Positions 19,363 through 28,269 of a DNA stretch of 64,000 nucleotides are shown here, piece after piece. The translations under genes were made by a program, and so were the position numbers. Every line of letters begins with the position of its first letter. Position 1 is the first letter of the stretch. The notes beneath the pieces are model-generated. The model saw only the letters and a list, made by a program, of their open reading frames with translations. It did no database searches and had not been told where the DNA came from. The stretch lies in the NCBI RefSeq assembly GCF_900129355.1, contig NZ_FQVL01000009.1, positions 41,584 through 105,583 on the forward strand, given 5' to 3'. Source of the stretch: Seinonella peptonophila (lineage in GTDB: Bacteria; Bacillota; Bacilli; Thermoactinomycetales; Thermoactinomycetaceae).

Positions 19363-20634
19363 TTGCGTTTACTTGTGATTGGAAATGGTGGGCGTGAACA
19401 TACATTAGTATGGAAGTTAAAGCAAAGTCCCCTAGTAGAAGAGATCTTTGTTGCTCCTGGAAATGGAGGGATGGAATCTTTTGCAACTTGTATTAATTTA
19501 AATCCAACCGATATTGACGAGTTACAGGATTTTGCAATGCAAGCTGAAATTGATATGACGATCGTAGGACCAGAGATACCATTGATTGCTGGAATTGTTG
19601 ATCGCTTTCAAGAAGCGGGATTAACCATTATTGGTCCAAATCAAGCAGCAGCGCAAATTGAGGGTAGTAAGCGGTTTGCAAAGGAACTAATGGAAAAATA
19701 TCAGATTCCGACAGCGCGGTATCGTGCATTTACAGATGCAAACAAGGCAAAGGATTACATAAAGATCATAGGTGCACCAATTGTAATCAAAGCAGATGGG
19801 CTAGCGGCAGGTAAAGGTGTTATTGTAGCGCAAACCGTTACAGAGGCAGAAGAAGCGATTCATGACGTAATGGAGAAAAGAATATTTGGTGAAGCTGGTA
19901 ATGAGGTAGTAATTGAAGAGTTTTTAGTGGGACAAGAAGCTTCATTAATGGCATTTGTCGATTCAAGTGGGATTCAGCCAATGGTTATCTCCCAAGATCA
20001 CAAACCTGTATATGATGGGGATCAAGGACCGAATACAGGAGGAATGGGGACATACTCGCCTGTACCTCAGATTCCATCACAAATTGTCGAACAAGCAATT
20101 GAGGAGATATTAAAACCAACGATTGCTGGATTAAAGAAAGAAGGGATTCAATTTCAGGGAATTCTCTATGCAGGTTTGATGATCACTGCAACTGGACCAA
20201 AAGTGATCGAATTTAACGCGCGATTTGGCGACCCTGAAACGCAAGTCGTTTTACCACGATTAAAAACAGATCTTTTAGAAGTTTTCAAAGCAATGAGTGA
20301 AAATCGAGTGGCTGATTTATCACTTGATTGGAATGAACAAGCAGCGGTTTGTGTTGTCATGACATCAGGAGGCTATCCCGAAGATTATGAAAATGGGAAA
20401 GTGATCACTGGATTATCTTCATCCGTCCAATCAGACCAATCAATGATTTTCCATGCTGGTACAAAACGATCAGAAACTGGAAAAGTTGTGACAAATGGCG
20501 GTCGTGTCCTTGGTGTTACTGCGCTTGGCGAAGACCTTGCTTCAGCTCGTGAACAAGCATATCAGTTGGTCGAGCAAATTCACTTTGAAGGTGCCCATTA
20601 TCGGACAGATATTGCCAATAAAGCATTAAAATAA
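19363..20634 (+). CDS. purD: Phosphoribosylamine-glycine ligase (GARS)
   Basis: ATP-dependent joining of phosphoribosylamine and glycine. The 423-residue ATP-grasp enzyme starts with TTG and reads MRLLVIGNGGREHTLVWKL. It shows ADGLAAGKGV in the ATP-grasp domain, SQDHKPVYDGDQGPNTGGMGTYSP and EFNARFGDPETQVVL with metal-binding residues. AAAGGAAGTG precedes the start. It is the last gene of the operon and is followed by a terminator. Confidence 0.97.
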   Translation: MRLLVIGNGGREHTLVWKLKQSPLVEEIFVAPGNGGMESFATCINLNPTDIDELQDFAMQAEIDMTIVGPEIPLIAGIVDRFQEAGLTIIGPNQAAAQIEGSKRFAKELMEKYQIPTARYRAFTDANKAKDYIKIIGAPIVIKADGLAAGKGVIVAQTVTEAEEAIHDVMEKRIFGEAGNEVVIEEFLVGQEASLMAFVDSSGIQPMVISQDHKPVYDGDQGPNTGGMGTYSPVPQIPSQIVEQAIEEILKPTIAGLKKEGIQFQGILYAGLMITATGPKVIEFNARFGDPETQVVLPRLKTDLLEVFKAMSENRVADLSLDWNEQAAVCVVMTSGGYPEDYENGKVITGLSSSVQSDQSMIFHAGTKRSETGKVVTNGGRVLGVTALGEDLASAREQAYQLVEQIHFEGAHYRTDIANKALK

Positions 20635-20647
20635 AGTATTGACCAAC

Positions 20648-20678
20648 TCCCCACATATGACATGTGAGGGGTTTTTCA
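20648..20678 (+). terminator. Intrinsic terminator of the purine operon
   Basis: Stem CCCCACAT/ATGTGAGGGG with a short loop, followed by five T residues, 14 bases after the purD stop codon. Confidence 0.8.
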
Positions 20679-20928
20679 TCTCTACATAGAGAAATTCAAC
20701 TTCATTTGATCAGTCGTCAAATTGCTGGTTGCATGATTGTAACAATTCTCTCAATTTTTTTTTGATCGAGATTTTAGAATATGTTTTCATTGTGAACATG
20801 TGTGTTTGAACATGTTTGATCTAGTGTAATATTCGCCTGGGTACCTAGATCGAACTCAAAAGTAGGCCACTATGATCACTTCATAGAGTCCACAGCTTGG
20901 AAAACGGATTCGACATAGGAAGGAAGCC

Positions 20929-22090
20929 ATGTTCTCCACTCCTGCCATGATCCGTCTGCGAATCGCTGCTGCCATCAGTTGCCTTTCGTTTGAAGTCGGT
21001 CTGTCGGCAAATCCGATTGTCAGTTACCTCAAAAAATTAGGGTTACACGATACAATATGGATGATCATGGGCGCTTCGCCCGCCGGAGCCATCGTGTTCT
21101 ACCTGATCGGTGGGCGTCTTACGAATCGATTCGGTGGAAAGCGTGTAGCCCTGTGGTCGCTGCCTCTCATGGTTGTCATCACCTTCTGTACAGGGATGGC
21201 ACAGGATACCTCAGAGTTTGTCGTGGTACGGTGGATTCATGGGGTTACCTATGCCATGACCTTTCCACCGCTCTACACCTTGCTGGCGGACAGCCTCGAA
21301 GCTCTGCCTGAGAAAAGGGCGTCGCGCTATCACAGCATAGGAAATGGTGTCGATGCCCTTGCTGTTATCCTCGGCTACTGGCTCGGACTCGTACTATTGC
21401 AGTCTGGGCAAAAAGAGTGGTGGATCGGAATCGGTACGGGTCTGACCGCCTTGCCGGTTCTTCTCCTGTATCGGATTGCTCTAGGACATCAGCAAGGACG
21501 CCGAGTCGGGGATTCTGTATCCCATAAGAAAACGCCTATTTACTTGAACAAGGGAATGAAACGGGTGGTACAGGTCGCTGCAATTTCTGTCGGTTTCTTC
21601 ATCGTCAACCGGGTGACACTCACCTTCCTGGAGCAGTATGTCGGTGGGAGAGCTGGTCCGATCCTGGTCATTTCCACTGTCGTCAATATATTGACCTCCC
21701 TGTGGGTCGATAAGTGGGCAAACAGCAAGGGAAACTTTACCACGCTCCGAATTGCCGTGGTGCTGCTGGTTGGATCATTGCTCTTAACCTGGGTGAATCG
21801 ACAGTTCAACATGATTGCAGGACTGACCTTGTTGGTCATCGGTGCGATTCTTCAGGGGGGTTGCTAGGCGCATCTGCGCTTTCTGTATCTACGATTTGTT
21901 CCGATTGATACCATCGGAACAACGTGGATCAGTGATGGCCATACGCTCTCTGATGGCCGAGGGAGCGACCCTGATCGGTAATGTGTACGGGGGACAGATG
22001 GAGAAGCGCTTCGGCGTTGAGTCCTTGTGGCTCCTGACGATCCCCTGGACACTCTTTTCTTTGTTCCTCATCAGGAGAGGGAGAACGTGA
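20929..22090 (+). pseudogene. MFS transporter, broken by frameshift, foreign composition
   Basis: The first 312 codons (20929-21867) encode a multi-helix major facilitator with the GGRLTNRFGGKRVAL loop-2/3 motif and a second bundle, ending at ILQGGC just after a run of six G (21855-21860). The missing C-terminal part continues at once in another frame: a short stretch reading GLLGASALSVSTIC, then DLFRLIPSEQRGSVMAIRS to IRRGRT, stop near 22090. A net loss of two bases between about 21855 and 21895 explains this. Codon use is visibly richer in G and C than in neighbouring genes, pointing to recent acquisition. AGGAAGGAA precedes the start. Alternatively the G-run is a sequencing error. Confidence 0.75.
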
Positions 22091-22105
22091 CTTTCCGTGA
22101 AAGGC

Positions 22106-22138
22106 AACTGGCAGACCCATTTGGGTCTGCCAGTTTGC
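22106..22138 (+). terminator. Terminator after the MFS pseudogene
   Basis: Near-perfect 14-bp stem AACTGGCAGACCCA/TGGGTCTGCCAGTT, 15 bases after the transporter reading frame ends, with a weak T-rich tail. Confidence 0.65.
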
Positions 22139-22473
22139 TATTCAAGCTGTAATCTATACAGATGTTTGGAAATCAACAAGTGTTGTGCATTCAAAGTTGC
22201 CTGTATGGTGGGCTATGTTCTATTCACTCGTCTTTTATATGTAACTTTTAGGTTACGATAAAATCCCGGTTCTCATGAGAGACCGGGAAATGAGCGTCAA
22301 AACGAATTGCAATCACCCATCCACATATATGAGGGTGAATTGGTCGAAGAAACAATCTATTTAAAGAGCAGGACTCTTCCCTTTAGCTGAAGACGAAGTA
22401 TGTCTGCACAATGAGACATCGGGCTAAAGCTAGCGAGATTCTAGCTTTTTCCGATGATATTGATAAGTATGTG
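22139..22473. other. Gap between MFS remnant and small reverse gene
   Basis: I see no gene here. It holds two inverted repeats: CCCGGTTCTC/GAGAGACCGGG (22265-22287) and AAAGCTAG/CTAGCTTT (22426-22448). Either could end transcription of the reverse-strand gene that stops at 22474; the second also has a T-run on the + strand. Confidence 0.5.
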
Positions 22474-22686
22474 TTAGCCGATCTTCGTCGTTTCTTTATC
22501 CCCTTGAATGCTCATTGCTTCAATGGGAATCTCAAACCACCAAGCGCCATCATCACGGCGAATCGGTTTGAATCCAGCTTTTTTTAAGGTTCGCGCAACA
22601 GTCCAACTAGCTGTATACACTCTTGCAAGATTGGTGGATTCATCAAATTGGATCACTGTCTCTTTTTCCGCTTCACTAAGCGCCAT
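22474..22686 (-). CDS. Small hypothetical protein
   Basis: A 70-residue basic and aromatic protein (MALSEAEKETVIQFDE at the start, RDDGAWWFEIPIEAM later) that I cannot assign. The phrase VYTASWTVARTLKKAGFKPI suggests a small alpha/beta fold. GGGAG lies 13 bases upstream of the chosen ATG; a GTG four codons earlier lacks a properly spaced site. It is isolated on the reverse strand next to a horizontally acquired-looking transporter, with hairpins after its stop codon. Confidence 0.5.
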   Translation of the reverse strand: MALSEAEKETVIQFDESTNLARVYTASWTVARTLKKAGFKPIRRDDGAWWFEIPIEAMSIQGDKETTKIG

Positions 22687-22699
22687 AGTTATTCTCACA

Positions 22700-23558
22700 C
22701 TCCCTAACCGGTAGTTGGTTGATGGTAAACGAACTTTTGTTCTGACCTGTACTCCATTCTACCATTTTTTTTTGATTTTGCCACCCTTGTATTCAAAAAA
22801 CTTATACTAGTTTTTTCGACAAGAGGCAACAAGAACCTCTTTTTTTTGAAAATTAGTTGCATTTTCTGTTTATCAGTCATATTTCATCGATATTTCCAGA
22901 GAGTTACAGGTTCTGATAATCCTTTACCTTCTGCTTGGGGCTGTCAGGTCAACGAAAAAGGTATACAATCTGCAGTTCATCCAGAAAGGATGGAGAAAGC
23001 GCTTCCTTCTATGATATAGCAAATTTTTTACTTAGAATAGAACAGGTATAAAGCAAACAAAGTTCTATGAAAAGTGCTAAAGCCTCTTTCGCTGCAAATT
23101 GGTTGCTTATGGCATTCCCTTTCTATTCTGATACTAAACCACATTTCGCAGATATATTTTTAATTTTAGAAGTGAGACAGAGTATCTCAGTAGCAATTAT
23201 ACTAAAAAGTCTGAAAAAACACAATGATATTAAAGCTGCGTCACTGCTGAATAATGTATCAGTAGTTAGTAAAAATTTATTTTGTAGATGGTTGGTTGCT
23301 ATTTTAGTAATCAGAATGGACTGATAGCATGTCTGATATCTGCATCTGAGTTTTTAGGTAACATGGAATTGGATTTGCCAGTGAAATCAAGAGGAAGCAA
23401 CACATCCGGATCATATGTTCGATTATATAAAAAAAGATTGCGAAACGCAACCTTTTAAGGATTACAAAGCAAACATATATTTTTATCACACGATTTATTT
23501 ATATATTCCATAGGGGATTTATTAATTCGACATATTTTTCAATGGTGATCACAAATGA
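22700..23558. other. Long gene-poor gap
   Basis: About 860 AT-rich bases with no gene I can support. An 85-codon frame at 23067-23324 and a reverse 61-codon frame at 23304-23489 lack ribosome sites and recognisable sequence. Together with the broken transporter to the left, the area looks like decayed sequence. Confidence 0.5.
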
Positions 23559-23816
23559 TTACTCTGGTTGATGGTTTAGTGAGATCAAGGGGTCTTTTTT
23601 CTTAAAGAATGACGCAAAGCCTTTTGTATTTTTACCGAAGAGGGCGAGCATTGGGCAATATCTCATAATCCCTTCAGCTACTTTCATTGCTGATAAGAAA
23701 GCAGTTGTCCATGGGAAGCGACGACGACGATTTGTTCGTGCAATGCAATAGGCAAGTCCCATCAGTCCTAGGGTAATTCGTAACATCGCATCACAGCGAC
23801 CTACATTTTTTTTCAT
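23559..23816 (-). CDS. DUF2892-family membrane protein
   Basis: An 85-residue protein with the pattern of the DUF2892 (YgaP-like) family: MKKNVGRCDAMLRITLG at the N-terminus, one or two hydrophobic stretches, and CPMLALFGKNT near residue 55, corresponding to the family's GxCPxYxxxGxNT. In this family the short protein is a membrane anchor, often next to rhodanese domains; none is present here. A perfect AGGAGGAG site precedes the ATG. It is monocistronic. Confidence 0.75.
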   Translation of the reverse strand: MKKNVGRCDAMLRITLGLMGLAYCIARTNRRRRFPWTTAFLSAMKVAEGIMRYCPMLALFGKNTKGFASFFKKKDPLISLNHQPE

Positions 23817-24282
23817 TCTTTAACTCCTCCTACAAATTCATCATTGGACATTCATTAGTATGTCTTTTTTTGATTGGAGCATGAGAGTGAAAGTTTGGAA
23901 ACAAATTGAGGGCGAATAAGTAAATTTATGGTATGTGATCGTCAGTCGACATCATCGAATACGAATCAAACGAATAAAGAACTATAGATACAAAAGCTTG
24001 TCTTGCGTCCACATCAACAAAGCGATAACTTCCAAGGATATGAATCTTCGAAAGATAAAGGATGAAAATGGAATAATCGCATCTTGTTCAAACCATGTTA
24101 TAATAGATCAGATTGTCAGTCATGATCGATGCTTCTAATCGGTTCTTTTGGGGAATAGGAAGAAGGATTTCTTTTTTCTTTCTCGTCGTCGCATAAATCT
24201 ATTTCTAAGTATGTATTTTTTAAAAATTTACATAGATTTGTATGCAGATGACTTATCTTGTATAAAAAAGGGAGTACTACTC
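23817..24282. other. Gap before the O-antigen ligase-like gene
   Basis: About 460 bases. A 67-codon frame at 23935-24138 has no ribosome site and I do not accept it. The in-frame extension of the next gene back to 24148 has no good start site either and I treat it as leader. Confidence 0.4.
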
Positions 24283-25602
24283 TTGAAACTAGAATTGAAT
24301 CGAAGTATTATCGTAGGCCTGACACAGCTCTTATACTTCTCCATACTCTTAACCCCTTTTCTACCACCTGTTGCATTGGTTTGCATTGGAATGCTTACTT
24401 TCTTTCATTTTAAGGGGAAATGGAATATCAAAGGCTGGCCCGAACGGATTTTTATCGGTTTTGCCCTCTTATCATGTATTAGCTGGTATTTTAATCCTTC
24501 GTGGTTTGATAATGGAATTCCAATTGGACTTATCTCAGTCTCGATGTTTGTTCTTTACTTTCTCTTGACCGTTTGGATTCGGCAAGTTGTGCAGTGGTCA
24601 TGGGAAGAAGTACAACAGATGTATATTCGTTTCTGGCTGGGCGGGCTTTTTGTAGCGGCGATTGTGATTATTCAACAAGTTGATTGGCCGGTCATTAATG
24701 AGAATACATTTTTAAAACATCTACTCGATTTTTATAGTCATTATCGATGGCAATCGGAAAACTCAGTTCGCAGTGTAGGAACAGCAGGCAACTCTAACTT
24801 AGCTGCTGCGATGCTAATTTGTTTTGCGCTGATGAGTATTTATGCTTCTTCCGTGTTACAAAAGATGTGGCAAAAAGTTGCTGCCTTTGGTGCACTTGCT
24901 GTATTCTGTATTGCTATCTGGTCAACGGGATCACGAGGAGCTTGGGTGGGTTTGGTGATCGGACTGATTGTCCAAGTTTGGATGACAGGTCATCGTAAGC
25001 GCACAGTGGCTCTTACATGTCTACTTATTGTTGCTGTTATCTTTTACCCTGATTTAATCCCTAGAAACGATACTTTGATGAGTACATTTTTTGTCCGATT
25101 TAAAGTATGGTCAACAGCATTTGAAATATTCCGAGAACATTGGCTGGTGGGAGTTTTACCATTACATTTTGGACAATTATTTTTGGAAAAAGCCGGTTTC
25201 TATGTATTTCATGCACATAATGTGATTCTAGGTGTAGCCAGTGAATTTGGTATTATTGGTCTGATGTTGTTTGTTGCGCTAGTCTTGATGACAATCAGGA
25301 GAGCGCGTCATTGGCGGAAAGCAGCAGAGACAAAAGAAGAGAAGCGATTAGCAGGGATGTTAATTTCACAAACCATTGCGTTGTTGGGACATGGGATGTA
25401 TGATTACCCTATTATTTCCCCACAAGTCGGACTGATTTTTATGTTAAGTGTCATTATTATTCATACGCAGTCAGATCGAATTAGTAAAGAATTATCATTG
25501 CCAGAATCAAAAGAGATTCAAGATTTCCCAGCAATCGATTATAAGTGGGTTTCATCTCTTTTCATATTTTTACGAGAGTTTTGGAAGATCAAGAGACTGT
25601 AA
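24283..25602 (+). CDS. O-antigen ligase/polymerase-like membrane protein (Wzy_C)
   Basis: About 439 residues with around ten membrane helices. The Wzy_C/WaaL signature region is visible: TAGNSNLAAAMLICF, WSTGSRGAWVGLVIGL and FHAHNVILGVASEFGIIGLMLF with the conserved histidine-asparagine pair in a large outside loop. Such proteins join or polymerise surface glycans; in Gram-positive bacteria this may be a capsule or cell-wall polymer. I choose TTG 24283 because GGGAG lies nine bases upstream; the frame stays open back to 24148. No glycosyltransferases flank it, so the substrate is unknown. Confidence 0.75.
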   Translation: MKLELNRSIIVGLTQLLYFSILLTPFLPPVALVCIGMLTFFHFKGKWNIKGWPERIFIGFALLSCISWYFNPSWFDNGIPIGLISVSMFVLYFLLTVWIRQVVQWSWEEVQQMYIRFWLGGLFVAAIVIIQQVDWPVINENTFLKHLLDFYSHYRWQSENSVRSVGTAGNSNLAAAMLICFALMSIYASSVLQKMWQKVAAFGALAVFCIAIWSTGSRGAWVGLVIGLIVQVWMTGHRKRTVALTCLLIVAVIFYPDLIPRNDTLMSTFFVRFKVWSTAFEIFREHWLVGVLPLHFGQLFLEKAGFYVFHAHNVILGVASEFGIIGLMLFVALVLMTIRRARHWRKAAETKEEKRLAGMLISQTIALLGHGMYDYPIISPQVGLIFMLSVIIIHTQSDRISKELSLPESKEIQDFPAIDYKWVSSLFIFLREFWKIKRL

Positions 25603-25619
25603 GGCAAGGAGTGAAACAA

Positions 25620-25775
25620 TTGGCACGAAAGAAGAAAAAGGTAAAAATACAACGCGTTGCTGCTGTAAATGCAGAACAATTGTTGATGAGGGACTTATCA
25701 CGTACTGCGCTTTGGATCGCAATAGGAGGAGTGATCGTGGCAGTTGTGGGTATTGTGTGGAATCAATATTTTTAG
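25620..25775 (+). CDS. Small single-span membrane protein
   Basis: A 51-residue protein starting at TTG 25620 (AAGGAG nine bases upstream): a strongly basic start (MARKKKKVKIQRV), then a C-terminal transmembrane helix (ALWIAIGGVIVAVVGIVW). It begins 17 bases after the O-antigen ligase-like gene and ends at a terminator, so the two are probably cotranscribed. I do not recognise it; it could be an accessory subunit of that protein. A longer frame from 25545 lies inside the upstream gene. Confidence 0.55.
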   Translation: MARKKKKVKIQRVAAVNAEQLLMRDLSRTALWIAIGGVIVAVVGIVWNQYF

Positions 25776-25777
25776 AC

Positions 25778-25858
25778 AGCCCAAACACTCGAATCCGACC
25801 AATGCAAGTTTGATCTCACTTTACACAATGGTTGGATAGAGTGCTGGGCTTTTTATTT
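25778..25858 (+). terminator. Long bipartite terminator
   Basis: Outer stem AGCCCA..CACTC/GAGTG..TGGGCT (25779-25850) encloses a second stem (CCGACCA with TGGTTGG) and is followed by TTTTTATTT. It lies between convergent genes and can also serve mscS on the other strand. Confidence 0.65.
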
Positions 25859-26839
25859 ATTCATGGTTTGCAATGATTTATTAGCAGTTTGGAGCTTATG
25901 CATTTGGTCGGGGTCAGTAATGACTGTGCGTGGATAGGCGATCTGAATGCCATGAGAATGGAGGATCATTACAGCTTCTCGACGCATCTGACGCTCAAGT
26001 TTCCAATAATTGTCCGGTACACAGAGGGCGGTAATCGTAAATTGAATTCCATTTGGATCAATTCTCGTCACACCCATAACCTCTGGTTTTTCAACTAAGT
26101 CTTCTTTATGGTCTTCATATACCTTATCACATATTTCTTCGAGTGCTTGATTCACAATATCTAAGTCAGACTCAAAGGGAACTGTAATCGGAATGATGGC
26201 CCTCATTTTTTCTCGGTTGTAGTTTGTGACTTGTGTAATTGTTCCGTTAGGAAGATAGTGCAGTCGTTGATTAAATTCACGAACTTTTGTAATACGCAGA
26301 CCTACTTCTTCTACTGTTCCGTTTATACTTCCATTTATTTGTACATAATCCCCTACTTCTAGTTGGCTTTCAAAGATCATAAAAAAACCAGAGATTACAT
26401 CACGAACTAGGTTTTGGGCGCCAAAGCCAACTGCAAGACCTATAATACCTGCACCTGCAAGAATAGGTCTTGGATCAAAACCAATTTGAATCAATATGCT
26501 CATCAATGCAATGAAATAAATTAAATAATGGGAGACGGATTTTATCAACTTTCGCAATGTATGAGCTTTATTGCTTTCCATCTTACCAAGATCAAAGAAC
26601 TTATCTACAACTCGATCGATGATTTTGATCACAATAAAGGTGATAAGGATAATCATCAATATTTCCCCTAAAGGGATTAGGAGTTTTTCCACTGGGTGTT
26701 CTCGAACTTCCTTAAAAAAGTTTACCAAACTGTTCCACATCCCCTCTAGGAAAGGTTTTTGTGGCTTTGTTGATTCTGCTATCGTTTCTGGTTTTTTCTC
26801 TTCAAGTTTAAAGTATTCGGTGAGTGTGTTCGCAGCCAA
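25853..26839 (-). CDS. Small-conductance mechanosensitive channel (MscS family)
   Basis: A 328-residue protein with a soluble N-terminal segment, membrane helices (LGEILMIILITFIVIKII, LIYFIALMSILIQIGF) and the pore helix-beta domain signature GLAVGFGAQNLVRDVISGFFMIFE followed by VGDYVQI, diagnostic of MscS. It releases solutes on osmotic down-shock. The start is TTG 26839, with CGGAGG nine bases upstream. It lies 34 bases downstream of yfhP on the same strand, so the two may form an operon. Confidence 0.9.
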   Translation of the reverse strand: MAANTLTEYFKLEEKKPETIAESTKPQKPFLEGMWNSLVNFFKEVREHPVEKLLIPLGEILMIILITFIVIKIIDRVVDKFFDLGKMESNKAHTLRKLIKSVSHYLIYFIALMSILIQIGFDPRPILAGAGIIGLAVGFGAQNLVRDVISGFFMIFESQLEVGDYVQINGSINGTVEEVGLRITKVREFNQRLHYLPNGTITQVTNYNREKMRAIIPITVPFESDLDIVNQALEEICDKVYEDHKEDLVEKPEVMGVTRIDPNGIQFTITALCVPDNYWKLERQMRREAVMILHSHGIQIAYPRTVITDPDQMHKLQTANKSLQTMNK

Positions 26840-26873
26840 GATGATTCAACCTCCGAGTGCCTTTTGTCACACA

Positions 26874-27851
26874 TCATGACGAAAGTAGACGCTCCACTTT
26901 TTTCTCCAATTGTGTCCGACTTACCCAGCCTACATATGAATTGATTGCTTGGTATTGATGATCAAGTAGCACAACGGCAACAAAAGGGAAATGTTTCTTA
27001 TGATGATAACGTACATCGAGCCATCGGATTTCGTATCCATAAGGTCGATTAAATAGAATGGGGTAACCATAAGATGTAAATGAAAGAAATGCTTGAATCG
27101 TCTCTGAACGCTTGGATGCTTCGATTGCGGGGTGATTGGTTTCTTTCATCAATATCTGTCCTGTCCAGATTAATTGACCTTGTCGAATTTCACCCATGCG
27201 CACACGGTCATTTTGCTTGAGTACTACATTCCAGCGCGTCCAGCGATATGTAGGTGTAATAGTGAATCGTCCCTCTTCTTGAGTATGTGCTTGTACCCAA
27301 GATTGAAGGCGTTGATGGGTAATAGTTCGCCAACCGATATAGAGTATCATGATTAAGTAGATTATCGCAAATATAATTCCTGGATTAAATAGATGAAAAC
27401 TCCAAAGTAGAATACCGACTAAGTGAAGTGTAAAGATAAATGGATCAAAGATGTTGATAATGTTCCATGAAATCCATTTTTGGGAGAAAGGGCGAAGTGC
27501 CTGTGTGCCATAAGCGTTGAAGAGGTCGATAAAAATATGAATTGCAACTGCTAACCATGTCCAAAGCCATAAATGTGTAGCGACCGCAGTCGGAAAAATT
27601 AACAGTAGTCCAGACGTGATTAGGATCGGCCACAATAAAAGCATAGGTAAAGAGTGGCTGAATCCACGATGTTTTCTTATATAGAGACTATTTGAGAAAA
27701 GACGATAAATCGTATCAGAATCAGGAGCCTGGGAACCAATTACGGTACCTGCCAAGACTGCTGTTGCTGTTTCTGTATGACCCATTGATGGGTCTAAATG
27801 AGCCAGTCCAAAAAGACCAATTCCCATAACAAGGTGGGTGCTTGTATCCAT
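26874..27851 (-). CDS. yfhP: YfhP-like membrane metal-dependent hydrolase
   Basis: A 325-residue membrane protein of the YdjM/YfhP (DUF457) family. The N-terminal half has AVLAGTVIGSQAPDSDT, KHRGFSHSLPML and IHIFIDLFNAYGTQAL, which contain the putative metal-binding histidines and aspartates between transmembrane helices; the C-terminal half is soluble. I set the start at 27851 (MDTSTHLVMG) because GGAGG lies five bases upstream; the frame opens at 27866. The gene is divergent from mutY, as in Bacillus subtilis where yfhP neighbours yfhQ (mutY), which supports the name. Confidence 0.85.
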   Translation of the reverse strand: MDTSTHLVMGIGLFGLAHLDPSMGHTETATAVLAGTVIGSQAPDSDTIYRLFSNSLYIRKHRGFSHSLPMLLLWPILITSGLLLIFPTAVATHLWLWTWLAVAIHIFIDLFNAYGTQALRPFSQKWISWNIINIFDPFIFTLHLVGILLWSFHLFNPGIIFAIIYLIMILYIGWRTITHQRLQSWVQAHTQEEGRFTITPTYRWTRWNVVLKQNDRVRMGEIRQGQLIWTGQILMKETNHPAIEASKRSETIQAFLSFTSYGYPILFNRPYGYEIRWLDVRYHHKKHFPFVAVVLLDHQYQAINSYVGWVSRTQLEKKVERLLSS

Positions 27852-27866
27852 TGTACCCTCCAACAT

Positions 27867-28269
27867 TTGACATTCATGTCTAACTTGTCAACAAAAGATT
27901 CATTTTTTTATTTCATATCGAAGGTTTCTTTAGCCTGATTTGAACCAGAGCTTATTTTCCAAATGTGGATGTTTTATGAAAGTCTAGCAGATTTTAATAA
28001 AGAAATGTAGACCTATTTTCGTTATGCGTTTTTTCTGTTACGATACCCTCATATGGATATATTTCCATCATACCATTTGTAACTAAGAAGAAAGAAGAGA
28101 TAACTTATAATGGAATAAGTCTAGACTGAAGAAAAAACCTAACGAGCTGAACTTATAATGGATGAAGTCATTCTCTGTTATGCAACAATCAAAGATGGCG
28201 TTTGACCCCATAGTCAGCAAATAGGGGGAATGAAGGATAAAGCAAGAGGCATTAGAAAATGAACTGATT
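27867..28269. other. Divergent yfhP-mutY intergenic region with paired -10-like repeats
   Basis: About 400 bases. AACTTATAATGGA occurs twice (28102-28114 and 28150-28162), each containing TATAAT and each followed three bases later by AAGTC, 48 bases apart. I see no good -35 box for either. A ten-codon frame beginning ATG 28231 (MKDKARGIRK) follows a GGGGGA run and could be a leader peptide or chance. Confidence 0.4.

Noticed and set aside
23067..23324. 85-residue gene in the gene-poor gap
   Set aside because: No ribosome site, no recognisable motif, and composition like the surrounding non-coding DNA.
23935..24138. 67-residue gene before the O-antigen ligase-like gene
   Set aside because: No ribosome site and no family features; the basic peptide is typical of chance AT-rich frames.
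25755..25775. Fourth copy of the structured repeat (TGTGGAATCAATATTTTT)
   Set aside because: It resembles the left end only over about 15 bases, lacks the inner box and the right end, and is the coding end of the 51-residue protein.
26571..26879. 102-residue + strand frame within mscS
   Set aside because: It is antisense to a well-supported MscS gene and shows no ribosome site or domain.
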